Shown here: in pieces, positions 26,360 through 34,804 of the stretch
Layout: every line of letters begins with the position of its first letter
Position numbering within the stretch: the first letter of the stretch is position 1
Assembly: GCA_044439985.1 (NCBI GenBank)
Contig: JBITAG010000044.1
Span: forward strand, 1-43,538
DNA from: JAJRXR01 sp044439985
GTDB lineage: Bacteria > Planctomycetota > Phycisphaerae > Phycisphaerales > UBA1924
DNA: 43,538 nucleotides
Direction of reading: 5' to 3'
The notes under the pieces: model-generated
The model's database searches: none
Seen by the model: only the letters and a program-made list of their open reading frames with translations
What the model was told of the DNA's origin: nothing
Translations under genes and position numbers: made by a program

Positions 26360-27771
26360 GCCTGCTCTCCCCCGAGTTCGAGTCGCTCGCCCACGCCCAG
26401 CCGATCCGGGTGACCGGGCGGGTGGCGACGCTGCGCGGCCTCACGCTGCTCGTGGACGATCTCCCCCTCCCCACCGGTTCGCTTGTGCGCGTCGGACCCG
26501 ACGAACCCGAGCCGAAGCTCGGGGAAGTCGTCGGGTTCGACCACGACCGCTCGATCGTCATGCTGCTCAACCAGACCGGGGGCATCCGTCCGGGAGACGC
26601 CGTGACCGGGGAGCAGGTCGCCCCCCTCGCGCCCGTCGGCCCGAGGATGCTCGGTCGCATCGTGGACGGGCTCGGGCGTCCGATCGATGGGCGCGGGTCG
26701 ATCCCCGAGACGCTCAGCCGACCGATCGACCCCGAGCCGATCGGCGCCATGCAGCGCGCCCGAATCACCACCCAGCTCCTGACGGGTGTCCGAGCGATCG
26801 ACCTGATGACCCCGGTCGGGCGCGGGCAGCGCATGGGCGTTTTCGCCGGACCCGGCGTGGGCAAGTCCACCCTGCTCGCCCAGATCGCCCGCCACACCGA
26901 CGCGGACGTCAACGTCATCGCCCTGATCGGCGAGCGAGGGCGTGAGGTCCGTGAGTTCGTCGAGGAAGCGCTCGGCGAGGAAGGGCTCGCCCGGTCCGTC
27001 GTCGTCGTCGCCACCGGGGACGAGTCACCCCTCCTCCGCCTGCGCGCGGCCAAGTACGCCTGCACCATCGCGGAGCACTTCCGGGAGCTGGGGCGCCACG
27101 TCCTGCTCATGATGGACTCGGTCACCCGCTTCGCCCACGCCCAGCGGCAGGTCGGGCTCTCCGTCGGCGAGCCCCCCGCGACCAAGGGGTACACCCCCAG
27201 CGTCTTCTCCGCCATGGCCCTTCTCCTCGAGCGGGCCGGCATCGTGCAGGACTCGGGCGGCTCCATCACCGGGCTCTACACCATCCTCGTCGAGGGCGAC
27301 GACATGACCGAGCCCATCGCCGACGCTGCGCGTGGCATCCTCGACGGGCACCTCGTCCTCTCCCGCGCCCTCGCCCAGAAGGGCCATTACCCCGCGGTTG
27401 ATGTGCTCGATTCGATCTCACGCGTCGCCAACGACGTCGCCGAGGCGCAGCACCTCGCCGCCCGCCAGCAGATCCTCCGGCTCCTCGCGGCACACAAGAA
27501 GATCGAAGACCTGCTGCAGATCGGCGCCTACGCCCCTGGCGCCAACCCCGAGGCGGACACCGCGATCGACCTGCTCGAGCCCGTCAACGCGCTGCTCACC
27601 CAGGGCGTGGGCGAACGCCCCGTCTTCGAGCAGTCCCGCAGCCTGCTCATCAAGCTCGCCATGCAATCGGGCGAAATGGTCAACGTCCGCCGGCAGCAGG
27701 CCGCGGCGTTCTCCAACGCGGCCCAGGCCCAGGCTCAAAGCCAGAACCAGCCACAGGCGCACGGTGGATAA
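26356..27771 (+). CDS. fliI: Flagellum-specific ATPase FliI
   Basis: 471 residues. Hexameric ATPase of the type III export apparatus. Walker A is GPGVGKST (165-172), Walker B is in HVLLMMDSVTR, and the signatures VIALIGERGREVREF and ATKGYTPSVFSAM are intact. The short A/Q-rich C-terminal tail is not conserved. GTG start overlapping fliH by 4 bases. fliJ follows after 14 bases. Overall it is a standard family member. Confidence 0.97.
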   Translation: MSLLSPEFESLAHAQPIRVTGRVATLRGLTLLVDDLPLPTGSLVRVGPDEPEPKLGEVVGFDHDRSIVMLLNQTGGIRPGDAVTGEQVAPLAPVGPRMLGRIVDGLGRPIDGRGSIPETLSRPIDPEPIGAMQRARITTQLLTGVRAIDLMTPVGRGQRMGVFAGPGVGKSTLLAQIARHTDADVNVIALIGERGREVREFVEEALGEEGLARSVVVVATGDESPLLRLRAAKYACTIAEHFRELGRHVLLMMDSVTRFAHAQRQVGLSVGEPPATKGYTPSVFSAMALLLERAGIVQDSGGSITGLYTILVEGDDMTEPIADAARGILDGHLVLSRALAQKGHYPAVDVLDSISRVANDVAEAQHLAARQQILRLLAAHKKIEDLLQIGAYAPGANPEADTAIDLLEPVNALLTQGVGERPVFEQSRSLLIKLAMQSGEMVNVRRQQAAAFSNAAQAQAQSQNQPQAHGG

Positions 27772-27785
27772 GGGAGCGTTGACCG

Positions 27786-28241
27786 GTGCCACGATTCGTC
27801 TTCGAGCTTGAGCCCGTGCTGGAGCAGCGCCGACGCGATGAGCAGGCCCGCCAGCGGGCGCTTGCGCAGCTCGAGCGTGAGCGGGCGGCGCTGGAGAACG
27901 AGATCCGCTCCTGCCAGAGCGCGATCAACCAGGAACGCGACGATCTGCGGGACCTGCTCGCGGGGGGCGCCACGGTGGACCTCCGCGGCGCCCGCATGCA
28001 GGCGAACGCCTCGCTGCACCACATGACCCGTGCCCAGCGGGCGGTGCTGCGTCTCGCGGGCGTTCATCAGCGACTCACCCACCCCCGGGAGGCCCAGCTC
28101 GAAGCGACCAAGCGACGCAAGGCGGTCGAAACGCTCAGGGAGCGTCGCTTCGAAGCATGGAAGCGGGAGCAGGACGCCGCGGAGGCCCGTGAGCTTGACG
28201 ACCTGAGTGTGATGCGATTCGGACGGGAGACCATGCCATGA
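27786..28241 (+). CDS. fliJ: Flagellar export chaperone/stalk protein FliJ
   Basis: 151 residues, almost wholly coiled coil, as expected of FliJ, the central stalk of the FliI ring. It begins with the typical FELEPVLEQRRRDEQARQRALAQ and ends with RRKAVETLRERRFEAWKREQDAAEARELDD. Sequence conservation in this family is low, so the call rests on length, heptad pattern and position directly after fliI. GTG start. It overlaps the next gene by 4 bases (ATGA). Confidence 0.88.
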   Translation: MPRFVFELEPVLEQRRRDEQARQRALAQLERERAALENEIRSCQSAINQERDDLRDLLAGGATVDLRGARMQANASLHHMTRAQRAVLRLAGVHQRLTHPREAQLEATKRRKAVETLRERRFEAWKREQDAAEARELDDLSVMRFGRETMP

Positions 28242-28912
28242 AGGGACTGTTCAAGCTGGTGGCGATTGTCGCCCTGCTCAACCTGGGCGCCATCCTGGGG
28301 TTCATCGGCTGGCTCGTCGCCTCGGGTCGCCTGGACAAGGCCCGGGCGACCGAGATTCGCGCCATGCTCACCGAGACGATCGCCGAGCAGCAGGCGCGTG
28401 AGGCCGCCGAGGCCGAGCAGGATGATGACGGGGAGGCCCTCCCCGAACCGAAGTCGATCGAGCAGGCCCTGCACGAGGCTCAGGAGGCGGGGGATGTCGC
28501 CCTTCAGCGTCGCCTGCGCAGCGAGCAGGACAACCAGCGGCTGCTCGAGAGCCTCCACCGCGAGCAACGCGAGCTGGACAAGGCCCGCGACGAGTTCCTC
28601 GCCGAGCGCAAGGCGTTCCTGGAGATGCGCGATCGCATCGCTCAGATCGAAGGTGATGCGCAGTTCCGAAAGTCCCTCGGCGTGCTCGAGGGCCTCAAGG
28701 CCCCCGACGCGATGGCCAACCTCCTCGCCCTCCTCGGCGCCGGCAAACGCGAGGAGGTCGTCGCCTACCTCGACGCCATGGACGAACGCAAGCGGATCAA
28801 GATCTTCGCCGAGCTGACCGAGGGGGCGCCCGACGGATTGGCAGCCGAGTTGCTTGAAGACCTCAGGACGCACGGGCTCTTCGCCCGTGTTCCTGAGGAT
28901 TCAGGCCCATGA
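28238..28912 (+). CDS. MotE-like stator chaperone candidate (MgtE N-like domain)
   Basis: 224 residues. One N-terminal membrane helix (about 5-28) is followed by a long coiled coil (about 55-155) and a small C-terminal helical domain with KAPDAMANLLALLGAGKREEVVAYLDAMDERKRIKI. That domain resembles the MgtE cytoplasmic N-domain. This architecture matches MotE, a periplasmic chaperone that helps MotC and stator assembly in alpha-proteobacteria, and similar genes sit after fliJ in many flagellar operons. It overlaps both neighbours by 4 bases. Function in this organism is inferred from architecture and position only. Confidence 0.7.
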   Translation: MKGLFKLVAIVALLNLGAILGFIGWLVASGRLDKARATEIRAMLTETIAEQQAREAAEAEQDDDGEALPEPKSIEQALHEAQEAGDVALQRRLRSEQDNQRLLESLHREQRELDKARDEFLAERKAFLEMRDRIAQIEGDAQFRKSLGVLEGLKAPDAMANLLALLGAGKREEVVAYLDAMDERKRIKIFAELTEGAPDGLAAELLEDLRTHGLFARVPEDSGP

Positions 28913-30660
28913 CGCGAGCTTTCGCCACTCCCCTTCCATCGCAACGCCTCGATCTTGCCGCCACGCTCGCGCAACCCGTGCGCACGGATCGCGCACTTCC
29001 CGACCAGGAGTCCCCTTCCTTCGCGAAGCTGCTGCGTGAGGAGGCGTCAAACGCGCCCGCCCCGGATCGCTCTACCGAGACTGAGCCGGCCCGGAGCGAG
29101 GAGGCCGAGTCGGCGAGCCGAGGTTCGGAGCAGGAGGCCGAGTCGGAGGACGCCGGCACGACCGACCGGGCCGGGACGGCGGATGAGGCGGATCCCACGA
29201 CGGAGAACCCGGCGAGCCAGGCCGAACGCGAGCCGGCGCCACCCCGCCGCGCGTCCACGGAGGACACGGAAGGCGCCGGCGCGACGCCGAGCGAGCCGAG
29301 CCCCCCCAAGGGCGCCGATCAGCCCGTCTCGGATCAGCCCGCCTTGCCGGAACAGACGCGCGCCGGGAGCGTGGATCCGGACGATACGGCGCCTGTCCCC
29401 ACGTCGTCCGTAGAGGCGCCCGTGCCGCCCAAGGCGCCAGGCGCCGGCGAGCCGAACGCCGAACGCGCCGCGACGGGCCGGGACGCGCCGCAGCCCGAGC
29501 CGATCGCCGCGGGAGAGGGCGCCCGCGTCGAACTGGCGCCCGACGCCGAGGCCCAGGCCGAGGAGTCCATCCGGGTCGAAACCCGTTTCGACGCGAAGAT
29601 CCGCGATCGGATCCGCAACGCCGCGAAGGTCGACCTTGCGGCTCTCGCCTCCGAGAAGCTCACCACGCCCGACCAGCGTATCCCGGGCGACCTGAGGCAA
29701 GCCCCGACGCCCCGTCCACAGGTCGCCGCCGAGGCTCAGGCCGAAACGGTCGAGCCGCGCGAGCCGGCCGTCCCGCCCCCGACGCCCCCCGCCTCGGCGC
29801 CCGCCGTGCCGAACACGCAGGCTGAGGCGCCCTCATCCGCCACCCGCGGACAGGATCGGGTCGCTCCCGAGCCCCCGGCGACCAACGCCTCCGCCACGCC
29901 CGCCAACGCCAACGGGCAGCAAGGGACCGATCTCGGCGCCCGCCAGGAATCCACGCCGCAAATGCCGCACGTACCGGTCGCGGCGCCCGCTGCCGGCGTG
30001 ACCAACGCCACCTCCACCTCAGGCGGGGTGGGCTCGTTCGAGAAGGCGATCGGTGCGCTGCGTTCGCTCGGCGCCGAGCGCGCCAAGCCGGGCGTGACCC
30101 AGGCCCCGCAGGCCAAGGCCACGCCGGAGAGCCGGGCGCGACCCGTGCTGGCGCAGGTCTCGCGCGGCATGGCGTCGATCCTGCGCCAGCAGGGCGGGAA
30201 CCTCACCCTCCGACTGCGTCCGGACACCCTGGGCGACCTCAAGATCTCCCTGCGCGTCCAGAACGGGGGGGTCGAGGCGACCTTCAAGGCCGACAACGCG
30301 CAGGCACGGGAGTTGCTCACCAACTCCATGTCTCAGCTCAAAGAGACGCTCGAAGCCAACGGCGTGCGCGTCGATCAACTTCGAGTGGAGCACGAGAACA
30401 CACGCCCGCAGGACGCGGGCTCACCCGGCGCGGAGCGCGACGGGAACCGGGGCGATGGATCGCCCGGCTTCGCAGACCCGTCGGAGACGGGCGGGCGCGA
30501 GGGCGACTCGCGTGAAGATCGGCATGGACGCCGAAATGCGCCGCACGGACGCGGCCAGGACCACGACGCGGCGGAGTCCGCGTCCGAAGCGACAACCCCT
30601 GGTCTCGACGCGGAGGCGCTGCGGGACGAGGCATGGATTGGGCTCGACACGCTCGCGTGA
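28909..30660 (+). CDS. fliK: Flagellar hook-length control protein FliK
   Basis: 583 residues, long for FliK (often about 400). The first 400 residues are a disordered stretch rich in P, A, E and T, the molecular-ruler part. The conserved C-terminal substrate-switch domain (about 418-505) is clear: GGNLTLRLRPDTLGDLKISL, then GVEATFKADNAQARELLTNS and LKETLEANGVRVDQLRVE. FliK measures the hook and then switches export specificity through FlhB, whose cleavage site is altered here (NPEH). The length of the linker predicts a relatively long hook (inference). Confidence 0.92.
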   Translation: MTRAFATPLPSQRLDLAATLAQPVRTDRALPDQESPSFAKLLREEASNAPAPDRSTETEPARSEEAESASRGSEQEAESEDAGTTDRAGTADEADPTTENPASQAEREPAPPRRASTEDTEGAGATPSEPSPPKGADQPVSDQPALPEQTRAGSVDPDDTAPVPTSSVEAPVPPKAPGAGEPNAERAATGRDAPQPEPIAAGEGARVELAPDAEAQAEESIRVETRFDAKIRDRIRNAAKVDLAALASEKLTTPDQRIPGDLRQAPTPRPQVAAEAQAETVEPREPAVPPPTPPASAPAVPNTQAEAPSSATRGQDRVAPEPPATNASATPANANGQQGTDLGARQESTPQMPHVPVAAPAAGVTNATSTSGGVGSFEKAIGALRSLGAERAKPGVTQAPQAKATPESRARPVLAQVSRGMASILRQQGGNLTLRLRPDTLGDLKISLRVQNGGVEATFKADNAQARELLTNSMSQLKETLEANGVRVDQLRVEHENTRPQDAGSPGAERDGNRGDGSPGFADPSETGGREGDSREDRHGRRNAPHGRGQDHDAAESASEATTPGLDAEALRDEAWIGLDTLA

Positions 30661-30663
30661 GTG

Positions 30664-30679
30664 TGGCGGGTTCGGTGCG
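30664..30679 (+). promoter_or_regulatory. Sigma-54 (-24/-12) promoter candidate before flgD
   Basis: TGGC at 30664-30667 and TGC at 30676-30678, with GG (30665-30666) and GC (30677-30678) exactly 10 bases apart, match 8 of 12 RpoN consensus positions including the key ones. The site lies in the 51-base fliK-flgD gap and would start transcription near 30690, about 20 bases before the flgD ATG. A sigma-54 activator is encoded in the same cluster, which fits. Confidence 0.35.
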
Positions 30680-30711
30680 GCGCCATCGGTGTGCGCTGCG
30701 CGGGAGATGTC

Positions 30712-31302
30712 ATGAGCACGATCGACGCCCTTGGGGGCTCGTCCAATCCGCAGTCCACGAGCGTCAGCGGGTTCTCCTCGCTCAGCTCCGAAGAGTTCGT
30801 CGAGATCATCTTCGCGGAGTTGACCAACCAGGACCCGCTCGAGCCCAACGACTCCAAGGCCCTCATCGATCAGCTCTCGAGCCTCCGTGCGATCGAGAGC
30901 GACATCGCGCTCACGGACAACCTCAACGCGCTCGTCCAGCAGACGCAGTTCGCCGCCGCCGCCGGCCTGGTTGGCCAGGTGGTGGGGGGGCTGACCACCT
31001 CCGGGGAGCGGGTGCTCGACCTGGTCGTCTCGGTCTCCAACACGGCCGAGAACGGCGCGGTGCTCAACCTCTTTGACGGCGACCGGATCCCGTTCGCGAA
31101 CATCGAGCAGATCCTCGGCCCTCTCGAGACCGAACCCGAGCCGGAGCCCGAGCCGGAACCCGTCGATGAGGACGAGGAAGCCCCCGGGGACGATGACGAC
31201 ACCGTCGGCGAGACGACCAACACCACCGGCGCCTCGGCCGCCACCTCCGGCGACGACGACCAGACCGCCTCGACCCAGACCGCCGCGGGGGCCGCGCCGT
31301 GA
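30712..31302 (+). CDS. flgD: Flagellar hook assembly (cap) protein FlgD
   Basis: 196 residues. FlgD caps the growing hook. The conserved N-terminal part is clear: SSEEFVEIIFAELTNQDPLEP (NQDPLEP at about 39-45), then LIDQLSSLRAIESDIALTDN and the GLVGQVV that opens the second domain. The C-terminal Ig/Tudor region is shortened and replaced by an acidic Glu-Pro repeat (about 140-150) and a T/A/D-rich tail. ATG at 30712 is chosen because GGGAG precedes it and the longer frame is not FlgD-like. It overlaps the next gene by 4 bases (GTGA). Confidence 0.88.
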   Translation: MSTIDALGGSSNPQSTSVSGFSSLSSEEFVEIIFAELTNQDPLEPNDSKALIDQLSSLRAIESDIALTDNLNALVQQTQFAAAAGLVGQVVGGLTTSGERVLDLVVSVSNTAENGAVLNLFDGDRIPFANIEQILGPLETEPEPEPEPEPVDEDEEAPGDDDDTVGETTNTTGASAATSGDDDQTASTQTAAGAAP

Positions 31303-31796
31303 CCCGCAACGGACTCGACATCCTGAGCCTTCTCGGTTCGGGCATCCGCCCGGTGGACACCGGCACGACGCGCTCGCCCAACCCCACCTCGGGCGCCGAC
31401 TTCGCCAACATGCTCAGCCAGGCGCAACGCGGCGACCTGCGCACCGGGCTCGACGTCGCGATCTCCCCGGCGCTCGATCTGAGCCTCACCCCGGAACAGA
31501 AAGCCGCGCTCTCCGCCGCCGCCGACCAGGCCGAGAGCGCCGGCGCCACCCAGTCGCTCGTGGTCTTCGACCGCATGGCGTTGGTGCTCGACGTCACGGC
31601 GCGCCAGGTCGTGGACATCGCCGACCTCTCCCAGCCGGGCGTGCTCGCCGGCATCGATTCGGTCATTCGTGCCGGAGACACGTCACCCGACGACGCGCCC
31701 GCCACCACCCCGCTCCACCCCCCCCAGCAGGTGGGGAACGCCTCTCTCCTCGACGCGCTCGCCCGCATCGGACAGCAACGCTCGGGCGCCGCCTGA
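31299..31796 (+). CDS. Flagellar operon protein, TIGR02530-like
   Basis: 165 residues. The central part (about 48-110) fits the small flagellar-operon family found between flgD and flgE in Bacillus, Bdellovibrio and others: LSLTPEQKAALSAAADQAES, then ATQSLVVFDRMALVLDVTARQVVDI. The canonical version has an HxxxR...LSPEE-x-x-x-L pattern followed by an LV-x-x-D-x-ALIV-x-V strand pair, and both are recognisable. The biochemical role is unknown; the conserved place suggests hook assembly. GTG start overlaps the flgD stop. The C-terminal 50 residues are disordered. Confidence 0.75.
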   Translation: MTRNGLDILSLLGSGIRPVDTGTTRSPNPTSGADFANMLSQAQRGDLRTGLDVAISPALDLSLTPEQKAALSAAADQAESAGATQSLVVFDRMALVLDVTARQVVDIADLSQPGVLAGIDSVIRAGDTSPDDAPATTPLHPPQQVGNASLLDALARIGQQRSGAA

Positions 31797-31847
31797 TCCT
31801 CTCCCGTCTCGACGCCACCCCGTTCCATCCGTCCAAGGAAAACCGCA

Positions 31848-33581
31848 ATGGCCTCCTACACCGCCCTGTTCACCGGCCTCACCGGCCTGAGCGTCCACGC
31901 CCGCAAGCTGGACGTCATCGGCAACAACATCGCCAACACGAACACCACCGCCTACAAGTCGGGGCGGATGCTCTTCGAGACCAACTTCACCCGAGACTTC
32001 CGGCTCGGTTCGGCGCCCGGAACCTTCTCCGGCGGCACCAACCCCACCCAGATCGGCCTCGGCGTGGACATCGCCGGCATCCGTCGGAACTTCAACAACG
32101 GCGGGTTCAGCCCCACGGGCGACGCCCGCGATCTCGCCATCGACGGGCCGGGCTTCTTCATCGTCGAGTCCAACGGCTCGCTCGTCTACACCCGCTCGGG
32201 CAGCTTCCGGCAGGATCTGGACAACAACCTCGTCGGGATCAACGGCGAGAAGCTCCAGGGATACGGCGTGGACGACGACTTCAACCTCGTCGAGGGCGCC
32301 CTCACCGATGTGAACATTCCCCTCGGCGCCCGCACCATCGCCGAGGCCACCACCGAGACTCTTCTCGCCGGCAACCTCGACGCCTCCGGTGACCTGCCCA
32401 CCACCGGCTCGATCATCACCCTCGACGCCGACGCCGCCGGCGCCGGCTTTCTCACGATCTCCGGCGGAACGCCCATCGTCGCCGGATCGCTTCTCTCCGA
32501 CGTCGAAGACCCCAACAGTCCCGGCAACCCCCTCTTCGCCGCCGGCCAGACCATCCGCGTCACCGGCGCCGAGAAGGGGGGTAAGGAACTCCCCGACGCG
32601 GACTTCACCGTGACCGGCGCCACCACCGTCCAGGACTACATGGATTTCCTCGTCGAGGCCCTGGGCATCCACGATCCCGGCATGGCCAACCCCGACGGCA
32701 ACACGCCCGGCGTCTCCGTCGACGCCTCCGGACGCATTCAGATCGTGGGCAACGTGGGCACGGCCTCCGATCTGGCCATCGACCAGGGGGACATCCGGCT
32801 CCTCGACTCGGCCGGGAGCCAGCTGCTCCAGCCCTTTGTCCCCGACAAGACCTTCGCCGCCGACGGCGAGGCCGTGCGCACCACGATGGTCGTCTTTGAC
32901 TCGCTCGGGACGGAGGTCAGCGTGGACGTGATGCTCACGCTCGAGTCCAAGAGCGCCACCGGGGGGACCACCTGGCGGTACTTCGTGGACTCCGCCGACG
33001 ACACCGATCTCGACCTGCGCATCACCAGCGGGACCGTGGACTTTGACGCCGACGGGCAGCTGCTCAGTCCCCTCCCCATCAGCGTGACCGTTGATCGCGT
33101 GGGCACCGGCGCCGAGTCCCCGCTGAGCTTCGACATTCTCTTTACCGGCGACACGGGCCGGACCACCGCCCTGGCCGAGGGGCCCTCGACGCTCGTCAAC
33201 GTCGCCCGCGACGGTCTTCCCCCCGGATCCCTCGAGGACTTCAACATCGACGAGAGCGGGCTCATCTCCGGTGTCTTCAGCAACGGCGCCATCCGCACCC
33301 TCGGCCAGCTCGTCCTCGCCACCTTCACCAACGACGCCGGCCTGGTGGACGTCGGCGGCAACAACTTCAACGTCGGCGCCAACTCCGGCCCCGCGATCAT
33401 CTCCACCCCCGGCCAGCTCAGCTCCGGGCGGGTCGTCTCCGGCGCACTCGAACTCTCCAACGTCGATCTCGGGCAGGAGTTCATCGAACTCATCCTCACC
33501 CAGACCGGCTACTCCGCCAACACCCGGATCATCCAGACCGCCAACGAGCTGATGCAGCAGCTCCTCGTTCTCGGCCGATAA
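31848..33581 (+). CDS. flgE: Flagellar hook protein FlgE
   Basis: 577 residues. The hook subunit, with both conserved ends: N-terminal LFTGLTGLSVHARKLDVIGN followed by NIANTNTTAYKS, and C-terminal GALELSNVDLGQEFIELILT followed by QTGYSANTRIIQTANELMQQ. The variable surface domains in the middle make it longer than the E. coli protein (about 400), as in several marine and spirochaete-like lineages. An AAGGA ribosome-binding site precedes the ATG at 31848. Exported through the type III apparatus; flgD, fliK and flbD surround it. Confidence 0.95.
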   Translation: MASYTALFTGLTGLSVHARKLDVIGNNIANTNTTAYKSGRMLFETNFTRDFRLGSAPGTFSGGTNPTQIGLGVDIAGIRRNFNNGGFSPTGDARDLAIDGPGFFIVESNGSLVYTRSGSFRQDLDNNLVGINGEKLQGYGVDDDFNLVEGALTDVNIPLGARTIAEATTETLLAGNLDASGDLPTTGSIITLDADAAGAGFLTISGGTPIVAGSLLSDVEDPNSPGNPLFAAGQTIRVTGAEKGGKELPDADFTVTGATTVQDYMDFLVEALGIHDPGMANPDGNTPGVSVDASGRIQIVGNVGTASDLAIDQGDIRLLDSAGSQLLQPFVPDKTFAADGEAVRTTMVVFDSLGTEVSVDVMLTLESKSATGGTTWRYFVDSADDTDLDLRITSGTVDFDADGQLLSPLPISVTVDRVGTGAESPLSFDILFTGDTGRTTALAEGPSTLVNVARDGLPPGSLEDFNIDESGLISGVFSNGAIRTLGQLVLATFTNDAGLVDVGGNNFNVGANSGPAIISTPGQLSSGRVVSGALELSNVDLGQEFIELILTQTGYSANTRIIQTANELMQQLLVLGR

Positions 33582-33601
33582 CCCGCCCCCGAGCTTCACC
33601 C

Positions 33602-33874
33602 GTGATCAGCCTCACCCGACTCAACGGCTCCCGGTTCGTGCTCAACGCGGAACTCATCCGCGTCGTCGAGCAGAACCCCGACACCGTCATCACACTCGTC
33701 GGGGGCGAGCATCTCGTGGTGCGTGAGTCGATGCGCGAGGTCGTCGCACGCTCCATCGAGTACCGACGCCACACCCGCACCCTCACCCCCGGCGCCGAAC
33801 TCCGCGAGACGCTCAACCAGGACCTCCCCGGGCCCGAGAACCTGCACACCCCCCCGCACAAGCGTCACGCCTGA
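33602..33874 (+). CDS. flbD: FlbD/SwrD-family small flagellar protein
   Basis: 90 residues. The first 60 match the FlbD/SwrD family that follows flgE in firmicutes, spirochaetes and others: MISLTRLNGSRFVLNAELI, then VEQNPDTVITLVGGEHLVVRES and V at the helix end. In Bacillus, SwrD raises flagellar torque through the stator. This protein is not the Caulobacter FlbD regulator of the same name. The position directly before motA fits a stator-linked role. GTG start at 33602. Confidence 0.88.
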   Translation: MISLTRLNGSRFVLNAELIRVVEQNPDTVITLVGGEHLVVRESMREVVARSIEYRRHTRTLTPGAELRETLNQDLPGPENLHTPPHKRHA

Positions 33875-34000
33875 CCGAGCCGCGCCAGCGGTCGCCCCCG
33901 ATCTCCCGGAGCGTTGGCCCCGCCCAGCCCGGGGATCAAGTACGCGCCCCAGTCGTCCGATCCCTCCGCGGGAACACCTGTTCTCAAGGAGTGCGAGCGC

Positions 34001-34786
34001 GTGGACATCGGGACCGTCATCGGAGTGATCGTCGCCGCCGTTGCGATCATCCTGTCCATGATCATGGGCGGGGGCAACCCCCTCGCGCTGATCGACGTCC
34101 CCTCACTTCTGGTCGTCTTCGGCGGCACCACCGGCGCCATCGCCGCCTCCTTCCCCCTCGCCCGGGTGCTCAAGGCCCACGGCGTCGTCCTCAAGGCCGT
34201 CTTCGCCAAGCCCGCCGACCCCGCCGAGACCATCAAGGACATCGTCAAGTACGCCGAGGTCGCCCGGCGCGAGGGCATCCTCTCCCTCGAGGGCCTCATC
34301 GATGAGATGAAGGACGAGTTCATCGTCCGCGGCGTCAAGATGGCCGTGGACGGCACCGACCCCGAGTTGATCCAGACCATCATGGACACCGAACTCGAGG
34401 CCCTCATGGACCGTCACACCGGCGGCAAGCAGATCATCGACACCATCGGGCGCATGGCGCCCGCCTTCGGCATGATCGGCACCCTCATGGGCCTCATCTC
34501 CATGCTCTCCAACATGGACGATCCCTCCGCCATCGGCCCCGGCATGGCCGTCGCCCTCATCACCACGCTCTACGGCGCCCTCATCGCCAACGTCTTCGCC
34601 GGGCCCATCGCCGAGAAGCTCGCCAACCGCGACGCCGAGGAGGTCCTCATCAAGACCCTCATCATCACCGGCGTGATGTCCATCCAGTCCGGGGACAACC
34701 CGCGCGTCGTCGAGAGCAAGCTCATGACCTTCCTCCCCCCCTCGCAGCGCAAGGCCATCGAGGCCGCGCAGGCCGAGGCCGCCTGA
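34001..34786 (+). CDS. motA: Flagellar stator protein MotA (PomA-like)
   Basis: 261 residues from GTG 34001, with AAGGAG nine bases upstream. The frame is open back to 33914, but the extra 29 residues do not look like MotA. Four membrane helices are predicted (about 4-22, 29-48, 150-172 and 182-205). The cytoplasmic loop that meets FliG is present, and the end of helix 3 to helix 4 reads GMIGTLMGLISMLSNMDDPS then AIGPGMAVALITTLYGA. This stretch is strikingly close to Vibrio PomA, the sodium-type stator subunit. Forms the ion channel with MotB 18 bases downstream. Confidence 0.94.
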   Translation: MDIGTVIGVIVAAVAIILSMIMGGGNPLALIDVPSLLVVFGGTTGAIAASFPLARVLKAHGVVLKAVFAKPADPAETIKDIVKYAEVARREGILSLEGLIDEMKDEFIVRGVKMAVDGTDPELIQTIMDTELEALMDRHTGGKQIIDTIGRMAPAFGMIGTLMGLISMLSNMDDPSAIGPGMAVALITTLYGALIANVFAGPIAEKLANRDAEEVLIKTLIITGVMSIQSGDNPRVVESKLMTFLPPSQRKAIEAAQAEAA

Positions 34787-34804
34787 TCCGGAGGACGCCT
34801 GAGC

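Noticed and set aside
31683..33599. 638-codon minus-strand open frame
   Set aside because: Exact shadow of flgE; glycine/valine/glutamate-rich without any family motif.
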